DNA of 64,000 nucleotides from DATARH01 sp035534855 (GTDB lineage Bacteria; Pseudomonadota; Alphaproteobacteria; ATCC43930; CGMCC-115725), in contig DATLRD010000107.1 of assembly GCA_035534855.1 (NCBI GenBank), forward strand, positions 1 through 64,000. The letters are read 5' to 3'. Below are positions 1-8,450 of this stretch, one piece after another. The notes beneath the pieces were generated by a model. It saw only the letters and a list, made by a program, of their open reading frames with translations. It was not told the origin of the DNA and did no database searches. A program made the position numbers and the translations under genes. Within the stretch, counting starts at the first letter, position 1, and the number at the start of each line of letters is the position of its first letter.

Positions 1-30
1 GTCGCCGATTTTTCTCAGATCGAGGGGTAG
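1..30 (+). CDS. glyS: Glycyl-tRNA synthetase beta subunit, last codons (partial)
   Basis: The first 30 bases read in frame 1 as nine codons (VADFSQIEG) and a TAG stop. Glycyl-tRNA synthetase beta chains of alphaproteobacteria commonly end in a very similar peptide (VADFSKIEG-like), and glyS is commonly followed by ppdK in this class, as here. The peptide and the stop are seen; the gene identity rests on the tail and the neighbour, so it is an inference. Nothing further is recognised in the about 100 bases between this stop and ppdK. Confidence 0.6.
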   Translation, partial: VADFSQIEG

Positions 31-134
31 AGCGTGGCGGCGAGCGGCCCCTCAACCCGAATGGATCCGCGGCGCAGTCGTGGGAGGGTGACGGGGCGGC
101 CGCGTTCGTATCCTCAGGAAGGAATAGCTAGCGT

Positions 135-2813
135 ATGACCAAATGGGTCTACAGGTTCGGGAACGGCGCCGCCGAGGGCCGGGCCGACATGCGCGACCTC
201 TTGGGTGGCAAGGGTGCGGGGCTGGCCGAGATGGCCAATCTCGGACTGCCGGTGCCGCCCGGGTTCACGATCACCACCGAGGTCTGCACGCATTTCTATG
301 GGCACGGCAAGACCTACCCCGACGGGCTCGAAGCCGACATCGCTGCCGCGCTCGCAGAAGTCGAAAAGGCGCTCGGTCTCAAATTCGGCGACCCGGAAAA
401 CCCGCTGCTGGTGTCGGTGCGCTCGGGTGGGCGGGCCTCGATGCCGGGGATGATGGACACGGTCCTCAACCTCGGGCTCAACGACCAGACCGTGCAGGGA
501 TTGGTGCGGCGCAGCGGCGATGAGCGTTTTGCCTATGACAGCTATCGCCGCTTTCTGCAGATGTATGGCCAGGTCGTGCTCGGCATCGAGCATCATCATT
601 TTGAGCAACTGATTGAGGAGCACAAGCTCGATGCCGGCGTCGTGCTCGACACCGAGCTGGTTGCCGAGGATTGGAAGACGCTCGTCGGCGCGTTCAAGGA
701 CGTGATCAAGAGCGAGACCCGCAAGCCGTTTCCGCAGGAAGTCGACCAGCAGTTGAAGGGCGCGATCGATGCGGTGTTCGGCTCGTGGATGAACCCACGC
801 GCGGTGACCTATCGGCGTCTGCACAACATTCCGTCGGAGTGGGGCACCGCGGTCAATGTGCAGGCGATGGTGTTTGGCAACATGGGCGGGGATTGCGCGA
901 CCGGCGTCGCCTTCACCCGCGACCCGTCGACCGGGGTTAACGAATTCTACGGCGAATACCTGGTCAACGCGCAGGGCGAAGACGTGGTCGCCGGCATCCG
1001 CACGCCGCAACGCCTGACGATTGCCAGCAAGCAGGTGAGCAAATCGCCGCTGCCGGCGATGGAAGAGGTGATGCCCGAGGTGTTTGCCGATCTCGGCCGG
1101 GCCCGGCGCACGCTCGAAGACCATTACCGGGATATGCAGGACATCGAGTTCACGGTCGAGCGTGGCAAGTTGTGGATGTTGCAGACCCGCACCGGCAAGC
1201 GCACCGCCCAGGCGGCGCTGAAGATCGCGGTCGCGTTGGTCGAAGAGGGGGTGATCGACCGCAACGAGGCGATCCGCCGAATCGAGCCGGGTTCGCTCGA
1301 CCAATTGCTGCACCCGATGCTTGATCCCGCCGCCAAGGTGAGCGTATTGGCGCACGGGCTGCCGGCGTCGCCCGGCGCCGCCTCAGGCAAGGTGGTGTTC
1401 TCCGCCGACGAGGCCGAATGGCTCGCCGGGCGCGGCGAGGCGGTGATCCTGGTGCGCATCGAAACCAGCCCCGAAGACATCCACGGGATGCATGCGGCCC
1501 GCGGCATTCTGACGACGCGCGGCGGCATGACCAGCCACGCCGCCGTCGTCGCGCGCGGCATGGGCCGGCCGTGCGTCTCCGGCGCCGGCGACCTGCGCGT
1601 GGATTACGAGGCGCGGACGATCGCAGTGCGTAACACCAAGATCGCTGCCGGCGACGTGATCACGATCAACGGCTCGACCGGCGAGGTGATCCTCGGCGAG
1701 GTGCCGACGATCCAGCCCCAACTGTCGGGTGATTTCGCGACGCTGATGGGCTGGGCCGACGGGCTGCGCAAGCTCGGCGTGCGGGCCAATGCAGAAACCC
1801 CGGCCGATGCGCGCGCAGCGCGCAATTTCGGCGCCGAAGGGATCGGGCTATCGCGCACCGAGCACATGTTTTTCGACGCCGACCGCATCGATGCGATGCG
1901 CGAGATGATCATGGCCGAAGAAGAGGCGGGGCGCCGCGCTGCGCTCGCCAAGCTATTGCCGATGCAGCGCGCCGATTTTGCCGAACTGTTCCGCATCATG
2001 AAGGGGCTGCCGGTGACGATCCGGTTGCTCGATCCGCCGCTCCACGAATTCCTGCCCAAGACCGATGACGAATTCGCCGAGATGGCCCGGGTCTCCGGCA
2101 AGGCTGTGGGCGAAATCCGTGCCCGGGCGCACGCGCTGCTCGAGTCCAACCCGATGCTCGGCCATCGCGGCTGCCGGCTTGGCATCACCTATCCCGAAAT
2201 ATACGAGATGCAGGTGGTGGCGATCTTTGAGGCAGCGATCGCGGTGACCAAGGAAACCGGAACGCCGGTCGAGCCAGAGATCATGGTGCCGCTGATCGCG
2301 ACGCGACGCGAATTCGACATCCTCAAGGAGATGGTCGACCGCATCGGGTGCGAGGCGATGCAGCGCGAAGGCGTCTCGATCCCGTACCAGGTCGGCACAA
2401 TGATCGAATTGCCGCGCGCCGCGCTGCTCGCTGGCGAGATCGCCGAAAGCGCCCAGTTCTTCAGCTTTGGCACCAACGATTTGACGCAGACCGTGTTCGG
2501 CCTGTCGCGTGACGACGCGGCGACCTTTATCGGCACCTATCAGCGGCTCGGCGTGCTGACCCAGGACCCGTTCGTGACGCTCGACACCGTCGGCGTCGGC
2601 GAACTGATCCGGATCGCCAAGGAGCGCGGCCGCGCCACCCGGCCGAACCTGAAGGTCGGGATTTGCGGCGAGCACGGCGGCGACCCGGACTCGATACGGT
2701 TCTGCCGCGAGATCGGGCTCGATTACGTGAGCTGTTCGCCGTATCGCGTGCCGATCGCCCGGCTCGCCGCGGCGCAAGCCGAACTCGAAGACGGCGGTAC
2801 CGGAACGGCCTAA
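135..2813 (+). CDS. ppdK: Pyruvate, phosphate dikinase
   Basis: Interconverts pyruvate, ATP and phosphate with phosphoenolpyruvate, AMP and pyrophosphate in the cytoplasm, linking pyruvate to gluconeogenesis. The 892-residue length is normal for the family. The N-terminal ATP-grasp-like part (about 1-350) is followed by the swivelling phosphohistidine domain with GGMTSHAAVVARG, whose catalytic histidine is residue 468, and a C-terminal PEP/pyruvate barrel ending in GICGEHGGDP with the catalytic cysteine at 844. The start ATG follows an AGGAAGGA ribosome site. The gene sits behind glyS, a common alphaproteobacterial order, and its TAA stop overlaps the stop of the convergent ygfZ-like gene by three bases. 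It looks intact. Confidence 0.97.
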   Translation: MTKWVYRFGNGAAEGRADMRDLLGGKGAGLAEMANLGLPVPPGFTITTEVCTHFYGHGKTYPDGLEADIAAALAEVEKALGLKFGDPENPLLVSVRSGGRASMPGMMDTVLNLGLNDQTVQGLVRRSGDERFAYDSYRRFLQMYGQVVLGIEHHHFEQLIEEHKLDAGVVLDTELVAEDWKTLVGAFKDVIKSETRKPFPQEVDQQLKGAIDAVFGSWMNPRAVTYRRLHNIPSEWGTAVNVQAMVFGNMGGDCATGVAFTRDPSTGVNEFYGEYLVNAQGEDVVAGIRTPQRLTIASKQVSKSPLPAMEEVMPEVFADLGRARRTLEDHYRDMQDIEFTVERGKLWMLQTRTGKRTAQAALKIAVALVEEGVIDRNEAIRRIEPGSLDQLLHPMLDPAAKVSVLAHGLPASPGAASGKVVFSADEAEWLAGRGEAVILVRIETSPEDIHGMHAARGILTTRGGMTSHAAVVARGMGRPCVSGAGDLRVDYEARTIAVRNTKIAAGDVITINGSTGEVILGEVPTIQPQLSGDFATLMGWADGLRKLGVRANAETPADARAARNFGAEGIGLSRTEHMFFDADRIDAMREMIMAEEEAGRRAALAKLLPMQRADFAELFRIMKGLPVTIRLLDPPLHEFLPKTDDEFAEMARVSGKAVGEIRARAHALLESNPMLGHRGCRLGITYPEIYEMQVVAIFEAAIAVTKETGTPVEPEIMVPLIATRREFDILKEMVDRIGCEAMQREGVSIPYQVGTMIELPRAALLAGEIAESAQFFSFGTNDLTQTVFGLSRDDAATFIGTYQRLGVLTQDPFVTLDTVGVGELIRIAKERGRATRPNLKVGICGEHGGDPDSIRFCREIGLDYVSCSPYRVPIARLAAAQAELEDGGTGTA

Positions 2814-3700
2814 TCGCTATCGACGCGCATCCATGCCGGGGCTACCGCGGTGATGCGCCCGCCGGGGGCGACAAGCGGCTGCGCTGTGGCGGTTTCGAGC
2901 CGCAACAGCGCCAGGCCGAGATCGCCGCGGGCTGACCGCATCTCGCCGGCTTCCTTGCCGTCGCGGGTCAGGATCGTGCCCGGCTCCGGCGCGGCCCCAT
3001 CGATGCGCACCGGAAACAGGCGCTTTTTGATCAAGCCGCGGTATTTGGTGCGCGCGGTCAATTCCTGGCCGATATAGCAGCCCTTGTTCCAATCGACGCC
3101 GTTGAGTTCGTCGAACCCGGCTTCCAACAGGATCGACTTGTCGACGACGAGGTCGCGGCTGCCGTCGGGCACGCCGAGCCCTAACCGCATACGATCGTAT
3201 GCGGCGAACCCGGCTTCCGCGAGGCCGAGCGCGGCGAGCGCCGGACGCAGCGCGGCGCACGGCATGACGCAGCGCGCCCCCAACTCGGCGAGGCGCGGAT
3301 CGGCCACGATGATGCCGTCGTCGAACCGCCGTGCCGCGCCGGGCTCGGCCGGCAGGTCGAGCGCGGCGAGCACCTCGTCGCCGAACACCGCCGCCACCGC
3401 CAGTCCTGGCCGCTCGTCGAGCGCAACCTTGGCGCGCAGCCGGTACATCGACAGCCGGCGCTTTAGGTCGGCGAGCCGCGCCGCTTCGCCGTCGAGCCAG
3501 ATTTCGCCGTCGTGCTCAACCATGATGAAATCGTGCAGGTACTTGCCCTGCGCGGTCAGCAGCGCGGCATAGACGCCGCACGCCTCGGTAATCTTCGCGG
3601 TGTCGTTGGAGACCAGCCCCTGCAGAAAGCTGTGCCGGTCGTCGCCGGACACGGCGAGGACTCCCCGGTCCTCGAGAACCACGAATTGGGGTTGGGGCAT
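2810..3700 (-). CDS. ygfZ: YgfZ/GcvT-type folate-binding protein (iron-sulfur protein repair)
   Basis: 296 residues with the family signature KGCYIGQE, whose conserved cysteine is residue 208, followed by TARTKYRG. YgfZ-type proteins (mitochondrial Iba57 relatives) bind tetrahydrofolate and support assembly or repair of certain [4Fe-4S] enzymes, including the tRNA modification enzyme MiaB. Length and fold match GcvT-like proteins that lack the glycine-cleavage role. The ATG follows an AAGGAAAC ribosome site. It is convergent with ppdK and diverges from the glycan cluster across about 100 bases. The family call is firm; the exact client proteins are not visible from sequence. Confidence 0.9.
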   Translation of the reverse strand: MPQPQFVVLEDRGVLAVSGDDRHSFLQGLVSNDTAKITEACGVYAALLTAQGKYLHDFIMVEHDGEIWLDGEAARLADLKRRLSMYRLRAKVALDERPGLAVAAVFGDEVLAALDLPAEPGAARRFDDGIIVADPRLAELGARCVMPCAALRPALAALGLAEAGFAAYDRMRLGLGVPDGSRDLVVDKSILLEAGFDELNGVDWNKGCYIGQELTARTKYRGLIKKRLFPVRIDGAAPEPGTILTRDGKEAGEMRSARGDLGLALLRLETATAQPLVAPGGRITAVAPAWMRVDSD

Positions 3701-3753
3701 TTGTTTCCTTCGCAGCGGGGCGACTGATCAACAGGTAGCCAGCGGCCGGTTGC

Positions 3754-3782
3754 TTGGCAAGGCGTTGCGCCCAGGTTATAAG
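3754..3782 (+). promoter_or_regulatory. Predicted sigma-70 promoter of the glycan cluster
   Basis: TTGGCA at 3754-3759 and TATAAG at 3777-3782 are separated by 17 bases. Transcription would begin near 3789, just ahead of the ATG at 3802. This rules against the upstream TTG at 3754 as a start, since it would lie outside the transcript. Pattern match by eye only. Confidence 0.5.
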
Positions 3783-3801
3783 CGCGGCAAGACCGGGCGA
3801 G

Positions 3802-4755
3802 ATGAACATCCTGTTTGTGACTGCGACGCGCATCGGCGACGCTGTGCTGTCGACTGGCCTCCTGTCCTACCTGATTGACCGCTATCCGGCGGCGCGGCTC
3901 ACGATCGCGGCCGGCCCGGCGGCGGCCCCGCTGTTTCGCGGGCTGCCTGGCCTCGAGCGGCTGCTGGTCATGCACAAGCGGGCGGCATCGCTGCATTGGC
4001 TGGCGCTCTACGCGGCGGTCGCCGGGCGACGCTGGGATCTGGTTGTCGATCTGCGCGGCTCGGCGCTGGCGTGGCTGCTATGGGCGCACGAGCGCAAAAC
4101 CGTCGCACGCCGCGACAGCGCGGCGCACCGGGTGCGCGAGCTCGGCGATCTGTTCGGACTCGACCCGCCGCCTAGCCCGCGGCTCTGGCTGGACCCGGAG
4201 GCGCTGCGCCAGGCCGCGGCGCTCGTGCCGCCGGGTGAACGGCTGGTGGCGATCGGTCCGGCCGCCAACTGGCGCGGCAAGCAGTGGCGGGGCGAGCGCT
4301 TTGCCGAACTGGCGCAGCGGCTGACCGGCGCCGGCGGGCCGTTTCCCGGCCACCGCGTTGCGGTGCTGGCGGCGGCCCACGAACGCCCGCAGGCCGAGCC
4401 GGTGCTGCACGCGCTGCCAGGTGGCCGGGTCGTCGATCTCGTCGGTCGCACCGACCTGTTGACCGGTGCCGCAATCGTCGCACGCGCCGAGATGTTTATT
4501 GGCAACGACACCGGCCTGATGCACATCGCCGCCGCGGTCGGCACTCCGACGCTCGGCCTGTTCGGGCCGAGCCCGGCGGCGCGCTATGCGCCATGGGGCC
4601 GCTGCACCGCGATCGTGCAGACCGCGGTCAGCCCGGACGAGATGTACGCGACCGGGTTCGACCATCGCACCACCGATACGCTGATGGACAGCCTGTCGGT
4701 CGAGCGGGTCGAGGAGGCAGTGCGCCAGTTGCAGCACCGCGCCGCAGCGGCATGA
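3802..4755 (+). CDS. Glycosyltransferase family 9 (heptosyltransferase-like)
   Basis: 317 residues. The N-terminus MNILFVTATRIGDAVLSTGL is the typical first strand and loop of GT9 ADP-heptose:LPS heptosyltransferases, and FIGNDTGLMHIAAAVGTPTL with the following GLFGPS is the conserved C-terminal donor-binding motif. The enzyme should act on the inner face of the cytoplasmic membrane and add a heptose-type sugar to a lipid-linked glycan, most likely LPS core. It is the first gene of a six-gene cluster, and its TGA overlaps the ATG of the next gene (ATGA). The ATG at 3802 is preferred because the protein motif starts there and a promoter lies just upstream. The exact sugar and acceptor cannot be read from sequence. 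Confidence 0.88.
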   Translation: MNILFVTATRIGDAVLSTGLLSYLIDRYPAARLTIAAGPAAAPLFRGLPGLERLLVMHKRAASLHWLALYAAVAGRRWDLVVDLRGSALAWLLWAHERKTVARRDSAAHRVRELGDLFGLDPPPSPRLWLDPEALRQAAALVPPGERLVAIGPAANWRGKQWRGERFAELAQRLTGAGGPFPGHRVAVLAAAHERPQAEPVLHALPGGRVVDLVGRTDLLTGAAIVARAEMFIGNDTGLMHIAAAVGTPTLGLFGPSPAARYAPWGRCTAIVQTAVSPDEMYATGFDHRTTDTLMDSLSVERVEEAVRQLQHRAAAA

Positions 4756-5522
4756 GCGCCGACCCCGGAACCGTGCTGTTGTCGGCGCTGGTCGTCGCCC
4801 ACGATGAGGAGGCCCAGCTTGCCGATTGCCTGGCGCGGCTCGATTTCGCCGACGAGCTGGTCGTCGTGCTCGACCGCTGCCATGACCGCTCGCGCGACAT
4901 CGCGCTGGGCTTCACCCCACATATCGTCGAGGGGGCATGGGAGCGTGAAGGCCCGCGCCGCCATGCCGGCATCGAGGCGTGCCACGGCACCTGGATCGTC
5001 GAGATCGACGCCGACGAGCGGGTCTCCGCGGCGCTTGCCGCCGAAATCCGCGAGGTCGCGAAAACCTCGGGCGCCGCGTGGCACCTGATTCCGGTCGACA
5101 ACTATATCGGCGACCGGCTGGTGCGCTGGGGATGGGGTGCGTCGTTCGGCAAGTCGGCCTATCCCGGGCTCTACCGCAAGGGCGTCAAACAGTGGGGCAG
5201 CGAGCGCGTCCATCCGCGCCTCACGCTGAACGGCACGCCGGGCGTTACGCTCTCGGCCCGGCTCGAACATCGCGTCGACCGCAACATCTCCGAGATGCTG
5301 CAGCGGCTCGACCGCTACACGACGCTGCACGCCCAGGATTTGCGCGAAAGCGGCGAGATCGGCAGCTATGCCCACAATCTGCGGCGCATCGTCTCGCGTT
5401 TCTGGAAATGCTACGTCGGTCGCCGCGGCTATCGCGAGGGGCCGTACGGGCTGATGATCGCGTTGTGCGCCGCGCTTTACCCGATCCTCGCCTATCTCAA
5501 GGCGCGGCTGGAGCCCGAGTGA
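4752..5522 (+). CDS. Glycosyltransferase family 2 (WaaE/KdtX-like)
   Basis: 256 residues. The GT-A fold is seen in LSALVVAHDEEAQLADCL near the start and in the metal-binding EIDADERV, as in WaaE/KdtX-type LPS core beta-glucosyltransferases. A hydrophobic stretch near residues 235-250 (LMIALCAALYPILAYL) probably anchors it to the membrane. It is translationally coupled at both ends: its ATG overlaps the stop of the GT9 gene, and its TGA shares one base with the next ATG. The GT2 call is firm; the LPS core role is inferred from the GT9 neighbour. Confidence 0.85.
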   Translation: MSADPGTVLLSALVVAHDEEAQLADCLARLDFADELVVVLDRCHDRSRDIALGFTPHIVEGAWEREGPRRHAGIEACHGTWIVEIDADERVSAALAAEIREVAKTSGAAWHLIPVDNYIGDRLVRWGWGASFGKSAYPGLYRKGVKQWGSERVHPRLTLNGTPGVTLSARLEHRVDRNISEMLQRLDRYTTLHAQDLRESGEIGSYAHNLRRIVSRFWKCYVGRRGYREGPYGLMIALCAALYPILAYLKARLEPE

Positions 5523-6406
5523 TGGCGGGGCCGATGACAGGTTGGAGCCGAGGGCGGAACGCGGCGCGTGCCTTCTGGCGGCGCGTCCGCCGAAACGGGA
5601 CCGGTGCGCCCGACACATTTTCCTCCACGCTCGGCCCTCCGGCATTACCGATCGAAAGCGAGGGGAGCGAGGCGGTGCTTGCGGCGCTGTGGGCGCGGAT
5701 CGGCGGGCAATGGTCCGCGCTCGGGCGCGTCCGGCCGCATCATTCGGTGCTCGTTGCAGACGACTACCTGCCCGCGAATTTTGCCGGCCACACGGCGGAG
5801 TTTTGGGCGACCGGAGAAGCGGAAGCGGGTCTCGTCGAGGCGGCGCTGGCGCGCTGTGGTATGACCCGGCTGGCCGACAAGACTTGCACCGAATATGGCT
5901 GCGGGGTCGGACGGGTCACGGTGCCGCTGTCGCGGCGCTTTGCCGAGGTTTACGCCTATGAAATTTCGCCGCCGCATCTGGCGCTCGCAGAGCAGCGCGC
6001 CGCAGATGGCGGGCGGAACATCCGCTTTCACCTCTGTTCCGGCGGGCCGCCGGGCGATATCGCCGAATGCGATTTCTTCTATTCGCGGCTGGTGTTTCAG
6101 CATAATCCGCCGCCGCTGATCCGCCGGCTGATCGGCTGCGGGCTCGGGGCGCTGCGTCCTGGCGGAGTTGCGATCTTCGGCGTGCCGACCTCGTTGCCGG
6201 GCTACCGGTTTTCCGTCGCCGACTATCTTGCCGCGCCGCGTCGCGCCGGAAGTGAAATGCATTGCCTGCCGGAGGCCGAAATCCGCGCGCTGATCGCGCA
6301 GCTTCGGTGCGATGTCGTCGAGGTTCACGAAGAGCGCCAGCCGGTGGCAGGCGGCGAGTGCGTGTCGCATCTGTTCATCGTCAGGCGGCAGCAAATGACC
6401 GCGTGA
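5522..6406 (+). CDS. Class I SAM-dependent methyltransferase
   Basis: 294 residues. The SAM-binding motif I is TEYGCGVGRVTVPL, followed by an acidic strand end (VYAYEISPPHLALA) and a post-I region FFYSRLVFQHNPP, as in UbiE/COQ5-like methyltransferases. The first 60 or so residues are basic and poorly conserved. It is embedded between glycosyltransferases and overlaps both neighbours by one base, so it probably methylates a sugar of the same glycan or a lipid-linked intermediate. The substrate is not identifiable from sequence. Confidence 0.78.
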   Translation: MAGPMTGWSRGRNAARAFWRRVRRNGTGAPDTFSSTLGPPALPIESEGSEAVLAALWARIGGQWSALGRVRPHHSVLVADDYLPANFAGHTAEFWATGEAEAGLVEAALARCGMTRLADKTCTEYGCGVGRVTVPLSRRFAEVYAYEISPPHLALAEQRAADGGRNIRFHLCSGGPPGDIAECDFFYSRLVFQHNPPPLIRRLIGCGLGALRPGGVAIFGVPTSLPGYRFSVADYLAAPRRAGSEMHCLPEAEIRALIAQLRCDVVEVHEERQPVAGGECVSHLFIVRRQQMTA

Positions 6407-7425
6407 TGGCGCATGTCGTGATGGCCGACGACGGCATCGCCTTCGACGGGGCGACCGCCGAGGCCGGCCCGCTCGGCGGCGCCGAAACTGCATTTGTCGC
6501 GCTCGCCGAGGCGCTGGCGGCGCGCGGGCATCGGGTCTCCGCGCGCAGCAATTGCCGCGCCGCGCTGCGCTACCGCGAGGTCGACTGGGCGCCGCTCACC
6601 GGCGGCGTACCCGATTGCTGCGACCTCTATATCGGCAACCGCGGGCATCGGGTGATCGGCCTGTCGCGGCCGCGGCGGCGTCTGTTCTGGCTGCACAATC
6701 CGGCCGGCTATCTGACAAAGCCCCGCAATGTCTGGCGGCTTGCCTGGTATCGTCCGGTACTGGTGACGACCGGGGCCTACCACGCGAGTACGGTGCCGCA
6801 CTGGCTTTGCGATGGCGGCCGGACGATCATCCCTTACGGCGTGCTCGACCGGTTTCGTCATGCGGTGCCGCGTGAGCCGCCGCCGCCGCAGGCGGTATTC
6901 ACCTCGAACCCGCTGCGCGGCCTCGACTGGCTGCTCGATCTGTGGGTTGCGCGCATCCGGCCCGCCGTGCCGCGCGCCGAATTGCACATCTACGCCGGGC
7001 CCGCGGTCTATGGGCAGCAGTCGGGCGGCGCGATGGAGGCGGTGCTCGCCCGAGCGGAGGGCCTTGCGGCCCACGGGGTGCGGCGGCACGCGCCGGTCGG
7101 GCGTGGCGCGCTTGTCTCGGTGCTGGGTGGGGCGCGGGCGATGCTTTATCGCGGTGACCCCGGCGAGACGTTCTGCCTCGCGCTCGCCGAGGCGCAGGCG
7201 ATGGGGGTGCCGGCGGTGGTGCAGCCTCTGGGCGCGGTTGCCGAGCGGGTGATCGACGGCGAGACCGGGCGCGTCGCCGGCAATGACGCGGCGTTTGTCG
7301 AGGCGGCGATCGCCGTGCTCAGCGACGACGCGCTGTGGCGGCGTTGGCACCGCGACGCGCTGATCCGTCAGTCCGGCTTGTCGTGGGATGCCGTGGCCGC
7401 CCGGTTTGAGGCGCTGATTGCATGA
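6406..7425 (+). CDS. Glycosyltransferase, GT4-like
   Basis: 339 residues. The start MAHVVMADDGIAFDGATAEA leads into GPLGGAETAFVALAEALAARG, the N-terminal acceptor-side signature of GT4 enzymes. The C-terminal half has the donor-side EX7E-like segment GETFCLALAEAQAMGVPAVV. It is more divergent than the following GT4 gene, and much of the middle is not alignable by eye. Start and stop overlap the neighbouring genes (TGATG, ATGA), so it is co-translated with the cluster. The specific sugar is unknown. Confidence 0.78.
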   Translation: MAHVVMADDGIAFDGATAEAGPLGGAETAFVALAEALAARGHRVSARSNCRAALRYREVDWAPLTGGVPDCCDLYIGNRGHRVIGLSRPRRRLFWLHNPAGYLTKPRNVWRLAWYRPVLVTTGAYHASTVPHWLCDGGRTIIPYGVLDRFRHAVPREPPPPQAVFTSNPLRGLDWLLDLWVARIRPAVPRAELHIYAGPAVYGQQSGGAMEAVLARAEGLAAHGVRRHAPVGRGALVSVLGGARAMLYRGDPGETFCLALAEAQAMGVPAVVQPLGAVAERVIDGETGRVAGNDAAFVEAAIAVLSDDALWRRWHRDALIRQSGLSWDAVAARFEALIA

Positions 7426-8450
7426 CGCGGCGTCTGTTGCAGGCAATGGCCGGGGCGCCGCATGGCGGGGCCGAAACCTTTTTCGTGCGTCTCGCCGGTG
7501 CCTTGCAGCGCGCCGGCGAAGACCAGCGCGTGCTGATCCGCCGCGAGCCGGAACGCGCCGCCCAACTACGTGTGGCCGGGGTCGCGGTGGCCGAGGCCCG
7601 CTTCGGCGGGCGGCTCGATGTCGCGACGCGCGGCGCGTTTCGCCGCGAGATCGCGGCGTGGCGGCCGGATGTCGTGCTGACCTGGATGAACCGGGCGACC
7701 GCGTTCTGCCCGCGCGGCGATTTTGTGCATCTCGGCCGGCTCGGCGGTTATTACGACCTGAAATACTACCGGAATTGCGACCACCTTATCGCCAATACCG
7801 AGGCGATCGCGGGTTACGTCGTCGCCCGCGGCTGGGCGCGCGACCGGGTGCACTACCTGCCCAACTTCGTTCCCGATCCTGGCCTGCGCCAAGCCGTGGC
7901 CGGGGCGAGGCGTCGGGAGGGTGGGGTGCTCGCGCTGGCGCTCGGCCGGCTGCATCCGAGTAAGGGGTTCGACCGGCTGCTCGATGCGCTGGCGCTGACC
8001 GAAGACGTCGCGCTGTGGATCGCCGGCGAAGGGCCGCTCGGCCCCGCGCTGCGGCAGCAGGCAGAGGCGCTGGGGGTCGCTGAGCGGGTGCGATTTCTCG
8101 GCTGGCAAAACGATGTGTGGCCGCTGCTCGCCGAGGCCGATCTTTTGGTCTGCCCGTCGCGCCACGAGCCGCTCGGCAATGTCGTGATCGAGGCGTGGGC
8201 CGCCGGCGTTGCTGTGGTCGCAAGCGACAGCGACGGGCCAGCGTCGCTGATCGAAAACGGGCGCAGCGGGCTTCTGGCACCGCTCGGCGGCGGCGCGCCG
8301 GTGCTCGCCGAGGCGCTCTCCCGGCTCGCCGGCGATGCAGCGCTGCGCGCGCGGCTTGCCGCTGCCGGCCGTCGGGCCTATGAAGAATCGTTCACCGAGG
8401 CGGCAGTGGTTGCCCGGTACCGCGATCTGTTCGACAGGGTGGTGCGCTGA
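7422..8450 (+). CDS. Glycosyltransferase family 4
   Basis: 342 residues of a clear GT4 enzyme: N-terminal GAPHGGAETFFVRLAGALQR, the hinge segment ALGRLHPSKGFDRLLDAL, and the donor-binding motif CPSRHEPLGNVVIEAWAAGV with the EX7E pair. Such retaining transferases build LPS core or capsule oligosaccharides at the cytoplasmic membrane. It overlaps the preceding GT4-like gene by four bases and the following amidotransferase by one, so all of these are one transcript. The two adjacent GT4 genes share the GGAET element but are too different to be a recent duplication. Confidence 0.88.
   Translation: MTRRLLQAMAGAPHGGAETFFVRLAGALQRAGEDQRVLIRREPERAAQLRVAGVAVAEARFGGRLDVATRGAFRREIAAWRPDVVLTWMNRATAFCPRGDFVHLGRLGGYYDLKYYRNCDHLIANTEAIAGYVVARGWARDRVHYLPNFVPDPGLRQAVAGARRREGGVLALALGRLHPSKGFDRLLDALALTEDVALWIAGEGPLGPALRQQAEALGVAERVRFLGWQNDVWPLLAEADLLVCPSRHEPLGNVVIEAWAAGVAVVASDSDGPASLIENGRSGLLAPLGGGAPVLAEALSRLAGDAALRARLAAAGRRAYEESFTEAAVVARYRDLFDRVVR

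Noticed and set aside
3754..3801. TTG start for the GT9 gene
   Set aside because: It coincides with the -35 element of a good promoter, and the family fold begins at the ATG at 3802.
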